Shown: piece by piece, positions 1 through 8,131 of the stretch
Numbering within the stretch: position 1 is the first letter of the stretch
Layout: every line of letters starts with the position of its first letter
Source of the DNA: Mycobacterium sp. 1164985.4
GTDB taxonomy: Bacteria; Actinomycetota; Actinomycetes; Mycobacteriales; Mycobacteriaceae
Direction of reading: 5' to 3'
Assembly: GCF_001668575.1 (NCBI RefSeq)
Contig: NZ_LZMD01000021.1
Location: forward strand, 1-64,000
DNA: 64,000 nucleotides
Notes under the pieces: model-generated
The model's input: only the letters and a program-made list of their open reading frames with translations
What the model was told of the DNA's origin: nothing
Databases searched by the model: none
Position numbers and translations under genes: made by a program

Positions 1-84
1 GCCATAGTTCGTGCCCACGGTTTCGGTTCCTGCCCCCGCTTCGCGAGGGGGCGGAATCGCAGGCCCGTGGGCACGAACTATGGC
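1..84. repeat. Long near-perfect hairpin (20-bp perfect inverted repeat)
   Basis: Bases 1-20 (GCCATAGTTCGTGCCCACGG) and 65-84 are perfect reverse complements. The interior continues the stem: 24-30 can pair with 53-59 and 32-37 with 47-52, leaving small bulges and an apical loop at 38-46. The whole 84 bases can therefore fold as one cruciform or hairpin. It may be a terminator for an upstream gene, a palindromic interspersed element, or the end of a larger element cut by the window edge. It lies 12 bases before a decayed cupin gene. Confidence 0.8.
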
Positions 85-96
85 AAGCTGGCGCTG

Positions 97-471
97 ATGT
101 CACTCGTCGATCCCCGGCAGGTGCCGCCCTACCCACCTCCGCGCTAAACAGCGCCCGAAGCGGAGGTCAGCGGCTGGGTGCGACGCGGCACGGAACCGGC
201 CGACTACGACTCGTTCGGGCTCGTGAAGTACCACTATCTCGCCGACCAGAAAGCGACCGGCGGCGACTACGGGCTGTATCGCGTCGATATCGCACCGAAC
301 GGCGGTGGGCCGGGACCACACTTTCACCGCGCGATCTCCGAGGCCTTCTTCGTGCTGTCGGGAACGGTGCGGCTCTACGACGGCGCCGACTGGTTCGATG
401 GCCTCGGCGACCTCACCGACGAAGAGCGCCGAGAGTGGTTCATCCGCAACGACAATTTCTTCATCGAGTGA
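97..471 (+). pseudogene. Broken cupin-domain protein gene
   Basis: An ATG at 97 opens a frame reading MSLVDPRQVPPYPPPR that hits a TAA at 145-147. The same frame then continues as good coding sequence to 471, so one nonsense change (probably TAC to TAA) splits the gene. The first cupin motif is present (PHFHR...E......G, about 316-360). The second cupin motif (PxG..H...N) is absent: the text jumps from LYDGADWFDG directly to LTDEERREWFIRND, which suggests an in-frame internal deletion. A shorter product from GTG 178 (97 aa) is possible but would lack half of the metal-binding barrel. Its last 11 bases overlap the convergent UvrA-like gene. The nonsense reading is direct; the expected intact protein is from family memory. 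Confidence 0.75.
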
Positions 472-2998
472 CCAGCCGCGCGGCCAGGTACGGCGCCGTG
501 CGGCTGCCCTTGGCCTGACTCACCTCCTGCGGTGTGCCCGCCGCGACGATGCAGCCGCCGTCATGGCCCGCACCCGGTCCGAGGTCGATCACCCAGTCCG
601 CCCCGACGACCATCCGCATGTCGTGTTCGGCCACCACCACCGTGTTACCCGCGTCGACGAGGCGATGCAGTTGCGCGTCGAGCAGGTCCACATCCGCCGG
701 ATGCAGACCCGTCGTCGGCTCGTCGAGTACATAGAGCGTGCGACCACGCCGGGATCGCTGCAGTTCCGAAGCCAGCTTGATGCGTTGGGCTTCCCCGCCG
801 GAGAGTTCGGTGGCCGGCTGCCCCAGACGCAGATAACCGAGCCCTACCTCCCGCAGCGTCGCCAGGCTCCGGGACGCACCGGGGATGTCCTCGAGGAACT
901 GTGAGGCTTCGTCGACGGTCATCGCCAGGACGTCGGCGATGGTGTGGTCGCGGTAGCGCACCCGCAGCGTGGCCTCGTTGTAGCGGGCGCCTCCGCAGGT
1001 CGGGCAGGTGGCGTAAGTGCCTGGCAGAAACAGCAATTCGACCGATACGAAGCCCTCGCCCTGACAGGTCTCGCATCGGCCCTCGGCGACGTTGAACGAG
1101 AACCGGCCAGCCGTCCAGCCGCGGCGACGCGCCGCCGGCGTCGCGGCGAATTCCCGTCGCACGGCGTCGAACAGGCCGGTGTAGGTCGCCAGCGTCGAGC
1201 GCGGGGTGCGCCCGATCGGTCGCTGGTCGACGGCGACCAGCCGGTCGATCACCTCCACGCCCTCGGCGGTCACCCCGATGCTGGCGTCGTGATCCAGGTC
1301 GACGATCTCGGCGTCGGAATCGTCGCTGTCGCCGTCGCTTTCGGCCAGGCCCACCGCGCGGCCCAGATGACGATTCACCACATCCCCGAGTACCTTCACA
1401 ACGAGCGTCGACTTGCCCGATCCGGAAACGCCGGTGACCGCGGTGTAGACGCCCAGCGGCACGTCGACATCCACGTCGCGCAGATTGTGAAAACAGATGC
1501 CGCGCAGTCGCAGCCGCGATGACGGTTCGCGCGGTGTCCGCGGTTCGGCCGCCTCGTCGCCGAACAGGTAGCGCCGGGTGATCGACTCGTCGACGTCCTC
1601 CAGGCCGTCGACGGGACCGCTGTAGAGCACGCGCCCGCCGAACTCACCAGCGCCGGGTCCCACGTCGACGATCCAGTCGGCCCGGCGCACGACGTCCATG
1701 TCGTGTTCGACGATGAACAGCGAATTTCCCGCTCGCCGAAGCCTATCCAGCACATCGAGCAGCGGCTCCGCATCAGCGGGGTGCAGGCCGGCCGACGGCT
1801 CGTCCAACACGTAGAGCACCCCGAACAGTCCGGCCCGCAGTTGCGTGGCAAGGCGCAGTCGCTGCAGCTCACCAGGTGACACGGTCGGGGTGCGACGGTT
1901 CAGCGTCAGATAACCCAGCCCGAGGTCGATGAGCACCTGGATGCGGGCGACCAGATCGGCGGCGATCATCGTGGCGACCTCGGTGTGCTCACCGGACGCT
2001 GTCGACTCGAACGCCGGCGCGGCATCCGTGCGCGACGCGGTCGGTCGGAGCGCGTCAGCGAGTTCGGCCAGCGGCATCGCAACGTAGTCAGCGATGCTGC
2101 GACCCGCAAAGGTCACCTTCAGCGCCTCGGGCCGCAGCCCCGATCCGTGGCACACTTCACACTCGACGCTGTCGACGTATTGCAGGACGCGGCGGCGCAT
2201 CATCGCGCTCTGCGAGTTCGCCAGCGTGTGTCTGACGTGGCGTTCCGCACTCGAGAAGGTCCCGTTGTAGTAGTACTCCGCGGTGACCGGGTGCTGGCTC
2301 GGATCGATCTCGACGGTGGGCTGCTCGTCGGTGAACAGGATCCAATCACGTTGGCGTTTCGGCAGTTTGCGCCATGGCTTGTCGATGTCGAACCCCAGCG
2401 TGATGAGGATGTCACGCAGGTTCTGGCCCTGCCATGCGCCGGGCCACGCCGCGACGGCGCCCTCGCGGATGGTCAACGAGGGGTCCGGCACGAGCGACTG
2501 CTCGGTCACCTCGTGGAGCCGGCCGAGACCGTGACACTTGGGACACGCGCCGACGGCGGTGTTCGGGGAGAACGCGTCGGAGTCGAGTCGTTCGGTGGCG
2601 CCGCGCGGGTAGGTCCCGGCGCGGGAGAACAACATCCTCAGCAGGTTGGACAGGGTCGTGACGGTGCCGACCGTGGACCGCGACGTCGCCGTCCCTCGGC
2701 GCTGCTGCAGCGCGACGGCAGGCGGCAGCCCGGTGATGTCGTCGACCTTGGGCGCACCGGTGGGCAGGAGCAGGCGCCGCGCGTACGGGGCGACCGACTC
2801 GAAGTACCTGCGCTGCGCCTCGGCGTAGATGGTGCCGAACGCCAGCGACGATTTGCCGGATCCGGAGATGCCCGTGAAGGCCACCAGCGCGTCGCGCGGC
2901 GCGGCGACGCCGACGCCCCGTAGGTTGTGTACGCGGGTACCGAAGACACGGACGCACGGGTCGATGTCGTCGCTGGGGGGAGTGGGGGTTGCCGACAT
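461..2998 (-). CDS. UvrA-like excinuclease-type ABC ATPase (short form)
   Basis: 845 aa from ATG 2998. It has two ABC cassettes: P-loops GISGSGKS (residues 43-50) and GVSGSGKS in the second half, signatures SPGELQRL and SGGEAQRIKLA, and Walker B LDEPTTGLHP. It has UvrA-type zinc modules, CPKCHGLG in the first half and CETCQGEG...CPTCGG in the second. Canonical UvrA is about 950 aa, so this is the shorter UvrA-like class found beside true UvrA in actinobacteria and sometimes linked to drug resistance; damage recognition without UvrB is an inference. Longer starts up to 3133 lack the family N-terminus. A -10 hexamer TACTCT lies at 3013-3008, giving a leader of only a few bases. It is not in an operon. 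Confidence 0.85.
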   Translation of the reverse strand: MSATPTPPSDDIDPCVRVFGTRVHNLRGVGVAAPRDALVAFTGISGSGKSSLAFGTIYAEAQRRYFESVAPYARRLLLPTGAPKVDDITGLPPAVALQQRRGTATSRSTVGTVTTLSNLLRMLFSRAGTYPRGATERLDSDAFSPNTAVGACPKCHGLGRLHEVTEQSLVPDPSLTIREGAVAAWPGAWQGQNLRDILITLGFDIDKPWRKLPKRQRDWILFTDEQPTVEIDPSQHPVTAEYYYNGTFSSAERHVRHTLANSQSAMMRRRVLQYVDSVECEVCHGSGLRPEALKVTFAGRSIADYVAMPLAELADALRPTASRTDAAPAFESTASGEHTEVATMIAADLVARIQVLIDLGLGYLTLNRRTPTVSPGELQRLRLATQLRAGLFGVLYVLDEPSAGLHPADAEPLLDVLDRLRRAGNSLFIVEHDMDVVRRADWIVDVGPGAGEFGGRVLYSGPVDGLEDVDESITRRYLFGDEAAEPRTPREPSSRLRLRGICFHNLRDVDVDVPLGVYTAVTGVSGSGKSTLVVKVLGDVVNRHLGRAVGLAESDGDSDDSDAEIVDLDHDASIGVTAEGVEVIDRLVAVDQRPIGRTPRSTLATYTGLFDAVRREFAATPAARRRGWTAGRFSFNVAEGRCETCQGEGFVSVELLFLPGTYATCPTCGGARYNEATLRVRYRDHTIADVLAMTVDEASQFLEDIPGASRSLATLREVGLGYLRLGQPATELSGGEAQRIKLASELQRSRRGRTLYVLDEPTTGLHPADVDLLDAQLHRLVDAGNTVVVAEHDMRMVVGADWVIDLGPGAGHDGGCIVAAGTPQEVSQAKGSRTAPYLAARLVTR

Positions 2999-3007
2999 GG
3001 TTGGCGG

Positions 3008-3013
3008 AGAGTA
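3008..3013 (-). promoter_or_regulatory. -10 element of the UvrA-like gene
   Basis: TACTCT on the minus strand starts 15 bases before ATG 2998, which predicts an mRNA with a leader of about 0-3 bases. Confidence 0.4.
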
Positions 3014-3185
3014 CCCATGTCGCGCCCGGACAAGCATCGTGTTTGCTGCGTGCACTCCTCCAGCGAGCCATCGAGTGCCGTCGGCCGCTCGACGCTCCGG
3101 TGCGCATCGGACCCGTAGGCAACCCCGACACACCGGCCGTCCAGCGACACGCCAAGCGAAGATGCGCAGCCGTAATCCGTTGCGC

Positions 3186-3191
3186 TAGGCT
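3186..3191 (+). promoter_or_regulatory. -10 element of the helicase gene
   Basis: TAGGCT fits TANNNT. Transcription would start near 3198, just upstream of GTG 3204 and of the GGAG at 3208-3211 that precedes GTG 3219. Confidence 0.4.
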
Positions 3192-3218
3192 GCTGTCCGA
3201 TCAGTGAGGAGTCTTTGG

Positions 3219-4916
3219 GTGCGGGCAGACACAGCGCCCGACACCCAGGCTTTGCGAGGCTGGCAGCGTCGGGCTTTGGTGCGGTATCTTGGCGCCAAAC
3301 CGCGTGACTTTCTCGCTGTCGCCACCCCCGGGGCGGGTAAGACGACGTTTGCCCTGCGCGTGGCCGGCGAGCTGCTGGCCGACGGGACCGTCGAGCGCAT
3401 CACCGTCGTCGTACCGACCGAACACCTCAAGATCCAGTGGGCGCTGGCCGCCGCGAGACTCGGCCTGTCGCTGGACCCGAAGTTCTCCAATAGCGCCGCA
3501 CACCACTCGTCGGAGTACCACGGCGTCGTGGTCACCTACGCCCAGGTGGCCAGCCACCCGACCCGACACCGTGTGCGCACCGAGAACCACCGCACCCTGG
3601 TCATCTTCGACGAGATCCACCACGGTGGCGACGCGAAGAGCTGGGGCGAGGCGATGCGCGAGGCGTTCAACGACGCCACCCGCCGGCTGGCGCTGACCGG
3701 CACGCCGTTCCGCAGCGACGACAGCCCCATCCCGTTCGTCACCTACGAACCCGACGGCGAGGGGGTGTTGCGCTCACGCGCCGACCACGTCTACGGCTAC
3801 GCCGACGCGCTCGCCGACGGGGTGGTGCGGCCGGTGGTGTTCATGGCCTACTCCGGGGAGGCGCGGTGGCGTGAGCGCGCCGGCAGCGACGATGTTGTGT
3901 ACTCCGCGCGGCTCGGTGAACCGCTCAACGCCGAGCAGACCGCGCGGGCGTGGCGCACAGTGCTCAACCCGAACGGCGAGTGGATACCGGCGGTGCTGCA
4001 GGCCGCCGACACCCGGCTCTCCCAGTTGCGCAACGGCGGCGTACCCGATGCGGGCGCGATGGTGATCGCATCGGACCAGAAGGCGGCGCGTGCCTACGCC
4101 AAGGTGTTGACGACGCTGACCGGGGAGACACCGACGCTCGTCCTGTCCGACGACCCCGGATCGTCGGACCGCATCGCCGAATACGCGGCCGGCACGTCTC
4201 GTTGGCTGGTCGCGGTGCGCATGGTCTCCGAGGGCGTCGACGTGCCGCGCCTGGCCGTCGGGGTGTACGCGACTTCGGCGTCCACCCCGCTGTTCTTCGC
4301 GCAGGCGATCGGCCGCTACGTCCGGTCCCGTCGGCCCGGTGAGACCGCGAGCATCTTCCTGCCGTCCGTGCCGTCGCTGCTCGACCTGGCCAGCGAGATG
4401 GAGGCCCAGCGCGACCACGTGCTCGGCAAGCCGCACCGCGAGTCCCAGGACGACGCGGCGCTCGACGACGCCAACAAGAAAAAGGACGAATCGGCCGAGC
4501 TGGACAACGGTTTCGAGATGTTGGGCGCCGACGCCGAACTCGACCAGGTGATCTTCGACGGCTCCTCGTTCGGCACTGCGGCGGCCGTCGGCAGCGAGGA
4601 CGAGGCCGATTATCTCGGCATCCCCGGCCTGCTCGCCCCCGATCAGATGCGGGACCTGTTGCGGCGCAGGCAGGAAGAGCAATTGACCCGCCAGACCGCC
4701 TCGGGCGAGGTCCCCCGCGTCTCGACACACGGCCAACTGCGCGAGCTGCGCAAGGAACTCAACACGTTGGTGTCCATCGCGCACCACCGCACCGGCAAGC
4801 CCCACGGGTGGATCCACAAGGAGCTGCGCCGGATCTGCGGTGGGCCGGCCGTCGCGGCAGCCACGACGGATCAGCTGCGAGCCCGCATCGAGGCCGTCCG
4901 CAAGCTACAGGCCTAG
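3219..4916 (+). CDS. Superfamily 2 DEAD/DEAH-type helicase
   Basis: 565 aa from GTG 3219, chosen because GGAG lies 7 bases upstream; GTG 3204 in the same frame would add 5 residues. Motif I is TPGAGKTT (about residue 40), motif II DEIH, motif III TGTPFR, and the C-terminal half has the Q-x2-G-R-x-x-R motif VI (QAIGRYVRS). A charged linker (DDANKKKDESAELD) follows the second RecA domain, and the C-terminus is helical and basic. It is an ATP-dependent DNA or RNA translocase of unknown substrate. The gene stands alone between a divergent UvrA-like gene and a convergent SRPBCC gene, so a role in DNA repair is only a guess from context. Its stop TAG shares the four bases CTAG with the stop of the next gene. 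Confidence 0.85.
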   Translation: MRADTAPDTQALRGWQRRALVRYLGAKPRDFLAVATPGAGKTTFALRVAGELLADGTVERITVVVPTEHLKIQWALAAARLGLSLDPKFSNSAAHHSSEYHGVVVTYAQVASHPTRHRVRTENHRTLVIFDEIHHGGDAKSWGEAMREAFNDATRRLALTGTPFRSDDSPIPFVTYEPDGEGVLRSRADHVYGYADALADGVVRPVVFMAYSGEARWRERAGSDDVVYSARLGEPLNAEQTARAWRTVLNPNGEWIPAVLQAADTRLSQLRNGGVPDAGAMVIASDQKAARAYAKVLTTLTGETPTLVLSDDPGSSDRIAEYAAGTSRWLVAVRMVSEGVDVPRLAVGVYATSASTPLFFAQAIGRYVRSRRPGETASIFLPSVPSLLDLASEMEAQRDHVLGKPHRESQDDAALDDANKKKDESAELDNGFEMLGADAELDQVIFDGSSFGTAAAVGSEDEADYLGIPGLLAPDQMRDLLRRRQEEQLTRQTASGEVPRVSTHGQLRELRKELNTLVSIAHHRTGKPHGWIHKELRRICGGPAVAAATTDQLRARIEAVRKLQA

Positions 4917-5422
4917 CCGCCTGCAGCGCCGCGCTCCTCGGCGAGGGTGGCGAGGTTCTTCAGCGAGTTGTCGAGGTGCTGGGGCTCGAAGGGCGGAAAC
5001 TCGATGTCGCGCATGTGCGGCGCCACGTTCGACCAGTCGTAGGTCAACGTGACCGCGGTTTGTCCAGGCCCGGACGCGTCGAGGTCGTACCGCCAGATCC
5101 AGCCGCCCCATTGGAGTTCAGTGCCGTTCATCAGATAGCCCCGCTGCTCAGGGCCCTGGCCCGGCTGCCACGCGATGGCACGCGGCGGGTCGAACACCTC
5201 GATGCGGTTGGCCATCTCGTAGTACTTCTCCGGATGGTTGTCGTGGTACATGCCCATCAGGAAGACCTGGCCGATCTCGGTCAGCGGCTTTCCGTCAAGC
5301 GGTTCGCGCACCCATCCGGTGCCGTCGATCGCATGGTGCGTCGACGGGTCGGCGAGTACCTCGAAGACGGTCTCGATCGGGGCGTTGACGGTTGTGGTGG
5401 CGTGTATGCGTTGTTCGGTCAT
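4913..5422 (-). CDS. SRPBCC (polyketide cyclase/START-like) family protein
   Basis: 169 aa from ATG 5422. The opening (ATTTVNAPIETVFEVLADPSTHHAIDG) is the first strand and helix of the START/Bet v1 fold, and the later strand pattern (W..G.G...G..TAVTLTYDWS) fits the same fold. These proteins bind small hydrophobic ligands in a helix-grip cavity, and the ligand cannot be predicted here. It is third in a minus-strand run (HAD, membrane protein, SRPBCC) with gaps of 8 and 36 bases, so co-transcription is plausible. It is convergent with the helicase, sharing CTAG for both stops. Confidence 0.8.
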   Translation of the reverse strand: MTEQRIHATTTVNAPIETVFEVLADPSTHHAIDGTGWVREPLDGKPLTEIGQVFLMGMYHDNHPEKYYEMANRIEVFDPPRAIAWQPGQGPEQRGYLMNGTELQWGGWIWRYDLDASGPGQTAVTLTYDWSNVAPHMRDIEFPPFEPQHLDNSLKNLATLAEERGAAGG

Positions 5423-5458
5423 GTCGATACAGACCGCGGCGACCGCGGAAAGTCATCG

Positions 5459-5725
5459 CTAAAACACTCCGCAGCCGGCCACCCCGCACGCCATCGAGCT
5501 GATCAGCAGGAGCGGCCACAGACCAACCGTGACGACCAGGGCCGCGATGTTGGCGAAGATGGTGAAGTCGCCCGACAGCGCCGCCTCCAGCTGTCCGATC
5601 AGCTCGATGTGGAACGCCGCGTACACCACACCGATCACGGTGTAGATCAGAAGGATCCACAACACCACCTCCAGGTAGGTGTTGATCCCCCGCTGCAGCA
5701 ACATGTGCTGCAACCGCTCCCACAT
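5459..5725 (-). CDS. Small membrane protein, unknown function
   Basis: 88 aa from ATG 5725, with GGGGAA just upstream as ribosome binding site. It begins MWERLQHMLLQRGINTY and has two hydrophobic stretches, about residues 19-37 and 57-78. A longer frame to 5815 would overlap the HAD gene and lacks support. It starts 8 bases after the HAD stop, so the two are probably one transcript. No domain is recognised; the C-terminus carries two cysteines (ACGVAGCGVF). Confidence 0.7.
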   Translation of the reverse strand: MWERLQHMLLQRGINTYLEVVLWILLIYTVIGVVYAAFHIELIGQLEAALSGDFTIFANIAALVVTVGLWPLLLISSMACGVAGCGVF

Positions 5726-5733
5726 CGATTCCC

Positions 5734-6549
5734 CTACAGTTCGAGCAGTCGTGGCAAATCCGCCACCGAGTCGATGACGTGGTTTGGCTGCATCGCGAAT
5801 TCGTCTGCCGCCCAACGGTCCAACGTATCCTGTCGGAATTTGCCGGTGCGCACCAACACGCCGGTCATACCGACCACCTGCGCCGCCAGCACATCGTTGT
5901 TGAGGTCGTCGCCGACCATGTACATCTCGTCGGGTTCGACACCGAGGCGGCTCGCCGCGGCCAGGAAACCCTCGGGTGCGGGCTTACCGACCGCCGTCGC
6001 CTTCCGTCCGGAGGTCTCCTCCATACCGATCAGGTACATGCCGGTGTCCACGCGCAACCCGTCGGTCGTCGTCCATGCGGTGCTGCGGTGCATCGCGACC
6101 ACAGGCACGCCCTGCGCCATCCAGTCGTAGACCCACGACAACGTCAGGTGGCTGTACTCCGGGCCAGCACCCCCGAGCAGGACGACGTCCGGGGCCTCCG
6201 GCGCGCGCGGACCGCTGAACTCGTGGGAGTAGACGATGTCGATGCCCGGCATGTCCTCGGCGATCTGCCCGTTGTTGACCAGAAAGCAGCGCGCGTCCGG
6301 ATACCGGTCGCGGACGTACTGCGCGGTCAGCACCGCGGCGGTGATGACCTCGTCAGGCCGGACCGACATACCCGCCTCGGTGAGCAGTTCGGCGATCTGC
6401 ACGCGGGTCTTGGTCGTCGTGTTGGTCAGGTACGCGCAGGCAATCTGGTTGTCGTTCAACGTCCGGACGGTCCGCGCCGCACCCTCGATGGGCTGCCACG
6501 AGGTCACCAGCACGCCATCGATGTCGAACAGCACCCCACCGATAGACAT
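5734..6549 (-). CDS. HAD-IIA family phosphatase (LHPP-like)
   Basis: 271 aa. The motifs are clear: DIDGVL (motif I, residues 8-13, nucleophile Asp), LTNTTTK (motif II), a long C2-type cap, VGKPAPEGF (motif III Lys) and MVGDDLNNDV (motif IV acid pair). HAD-IIA enzymes dephosphorylate small phosphometabolites; this branch resembles phospholysine/phosphohistidine pyrophosphatase (LHPP) in length and in TNTTTK, but the substrate is not determinable. ATG 6549 has no Shine-Dalgarno sequence, and a -10 hexamer TACTGT starts 13 bases upstream, so a leaderless message is likely. It heads the run with the 88-aa membrane protein. Confidence 0.85.
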   Translation of the reverse strand: MSIGGVLFDIDGVLVTSWQPIEGAARTVRTLNDNQIACAYLTNTTTKTRVQIAELLTEAGMSVRPDEVITAAVLTAQYVRDRYPDARCFLVNNGQIAEDMPGIDIVYSHEFSGPRAPEAPDVVLLGGAGPEYSHLTLSWVYDWMAQGVPVVAMHRSTAWTTTDGLRVDTGMYLIGMEETSGRKATAVGKPAPEGFLAAASRLGVEPDEMYMVGDDLNNDVLAAQVVGMTGVLVRTGKFRQDTLDRWAADEFAMQPNHVIDSVADLPRLLEL

Positions 6550-6556
6550 GGCCCCG

Positions 6557-6562
6557 ACAGTA
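6557..6562 (-). promoter_or_regulatory. -10 element, leaderless start of HAD gene
   Basis: TACTGT on the minus strand begins 13 bases before ATG 6549, placing +1 at or next to the A of the start codon. Confidence 0.6.
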
Positions 6563-6608
6563 AACGGCGGATGCGCCAGCGCAAATCGTGGAGCCTCGGT
6601 GGATTCGA

Positions 6609-6620
6609 GTAGTCGACTAC
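6609..6620. promoter_or_regulatory. Perfect 12-bp palindrome, candidate operator
   Basis: GTAGTCGACTAC is a perfect palindrome in the region between the divergent HAD and FAD-protein genes. It overlaps a -10-like TACGCT (6618-6623) on the plus strand, where a repressor would block transcription of the FAD protein gene at 6704. Confidence 0.4.
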
Positions 6621-6703
6621 GCTAGTGCGCCGCGAGCGGCCGTCGAAAACTATCCCTTACCAGGGCCGATACCGGCCACGGATGTCGAGGTGAGGGGTGG
6701 ACG

Positions 6704-8131
6704 ATGCCAGTCGTAGGCGAACGAGCGGTGGTTCTCGGCGCGAGCATGGCAGGCATGCTGGCCGCCAGGGTGCTCGCAGACAGCTACCGGACCGTGACCG
6801 TGGTGGAGCGGGACGCGCTGCCGACCGGACCCACGCCGAGGCGTGGAGTCCCTCAGGGCAGGTTGATCCACGCCCTGCTCGCGCGCGGGGCCCAGGTGCT
6901 CGACGAGCTGATGCCGGGCATTCTCGACGAACTCGTCGAAGACGGTGCCATCAGGTGGGACGGCGATTACTCCAGGCTCTGCTTCACGCCCGGTGGTCAT
7001 CGACTCGTGCAATCGGGCCGGTGCCCGTCCCCCGACTCGATGCCTTTCTACTTCCAGAGCCGGCCGTTTCTGGATTGGCATGTGCTGCGGCGCATGCGCG
7101 AGATTCCCAACGTGACGATCGTGGAGCGCCACGACGTGGTCTCCCTGGCGGCAACCCCCGACCGCAACCGGATCACGGGCGTCGACGTGATCGACCGCGA
7201 CACCCGCGAGGTGACGATGCTGGACGCCGACCTAGTCGTCGACGCGACCGGGCGTGGCTCCCGCACACCGCTGTTCCTCGAGCAGTTGGGTTATGACCGG
7301 CCGCCGGTGGACGAAGTAGTCGTGCAATTGGCCTACGCCTGCCAGCCGGTGCGCATCAAGCCCGGCGCGCTCGCGGAACACTTCATCGCGCTCATGCCGG
7401 AGCACGGTAGGCCCCGGATGTTTGCGACCGCGTGCTTCGAGAACGACGCGACGATGTTCGCGATCGGGGCCATGGCCGGCCACCCGGTGCCGGACACGTC
7501 CGATGAAATGCGTGATTTCGTCGCCGATTTCGTGCCCCCGAACGTGCTGGCGGCCCTCGCCGACGCCGAACCGCTTGGACCCGTGGTGAATTACCGGGTG
7601 CCGTCCAACCGCTGGCGCCGCTACGACAAGTTGCGCCGGCTACCCGACGGGCTCCTGGTGCTCGGCGACGCGGTGTGCAGCTTCAATCCAATCTACGGGC
7701 AGGGCATGACCGTTGCGGCCGTTGAGGCCACCGTGCTGCGCGACTGCCTGCAGCGCGGCGACAGGAATCTGGCCCGCCGCTTCTTCCGATCCAGCGTCAA
7801 GCCGATCCGCATCGCCTGGCAGACCGCCGTCGGATCGGATCTGGCGTTGCCCGAAGTCGAGGGGACTGTGCCGCTGTCGATACGGCTTAGCAACGCGTAC
7901 CTGGACCGTGTATTGACGGCGTGCGAAACGGACGAGGCGGTCACGCTCCGGTTCCTTCGCGTCCTCGGGATGCTGGACCCGCCGACGAAACTCTTCTCGC
8001 CCTCGATCATGCGACGGGTGCTGCGAGGCCGGCAGCCCCACTACCGCCGCGACCACTCATTGTCGCCCACCCACGGCGAGGCCTCGGCCGCGATCGACCA
8101 CGCCAGCTCGGTGGGCACATCTATCACCTGA
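6704..8131 (+). CDS. FAD-dependent oxidoreductase (hydroxylase/reductase family)
   Basis: 475 aa from ATG 6704, with GAGGGG about 5 bases upstream. The dinucleotide-binding motif is VVLGASMAGMLAARVL (residues 9-24), an acidic strand end VVERD follows, then VVDATGRGS, and a second FAD motif LVLGDAVCSFNPIYGQGMTVA (about 315-335). This is the geranylgeranyl-reductase/aromatic-hydroxylase flavoprotein fold; the substrate is unknown and no NADH domain is seen. The last 91 bases overlap the convergent PH-domain gene, and the C-terminal 30 residues look low in structure, so the original stop may have been lost. A palindromic operator candidate lies upstream. Confidence 0.8.
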   Translation: MPVVGERAVVLGASMAGMLAARVLADSYRTVTVVERDALPTGPTPRRGVPQGRLIHALLARGAQVLDELMPGILDELVEDGAIRWDGDYSRLCFTPGGHRLVQSGRCPSPDSMPFYFQSRPFLDWHVLRRMREIPNVTIVERHDVVSLAATPDRNRITGVDVIDRDTREVTMLDADLVVDATGRGSRTPLFLEQLGYDRPPVDEVVVQLAYACQPVRIKPGALAEHFIALMPEHGRPRMFATACFENDATMFAIGAMAGHPVPDTSDEMRDFVADFVPPNVLAALADAEPLGPVVNYRVPSNRWRRYDKLRRLPDGLLVLGDAVCSFNPIYGQGMTVAAVEATVLRDCLQRGDRNLARRFFRSSVKPIRIAWQTAVGSDLALPEVEGTVPLSIRLSNAYLDRVLTACETDEAVTLRFLRVLGMLDPPTKLFSPSIMRRVLRGRQPHYRRDHSLSPTHGEASAAIDHASSVGTSIT

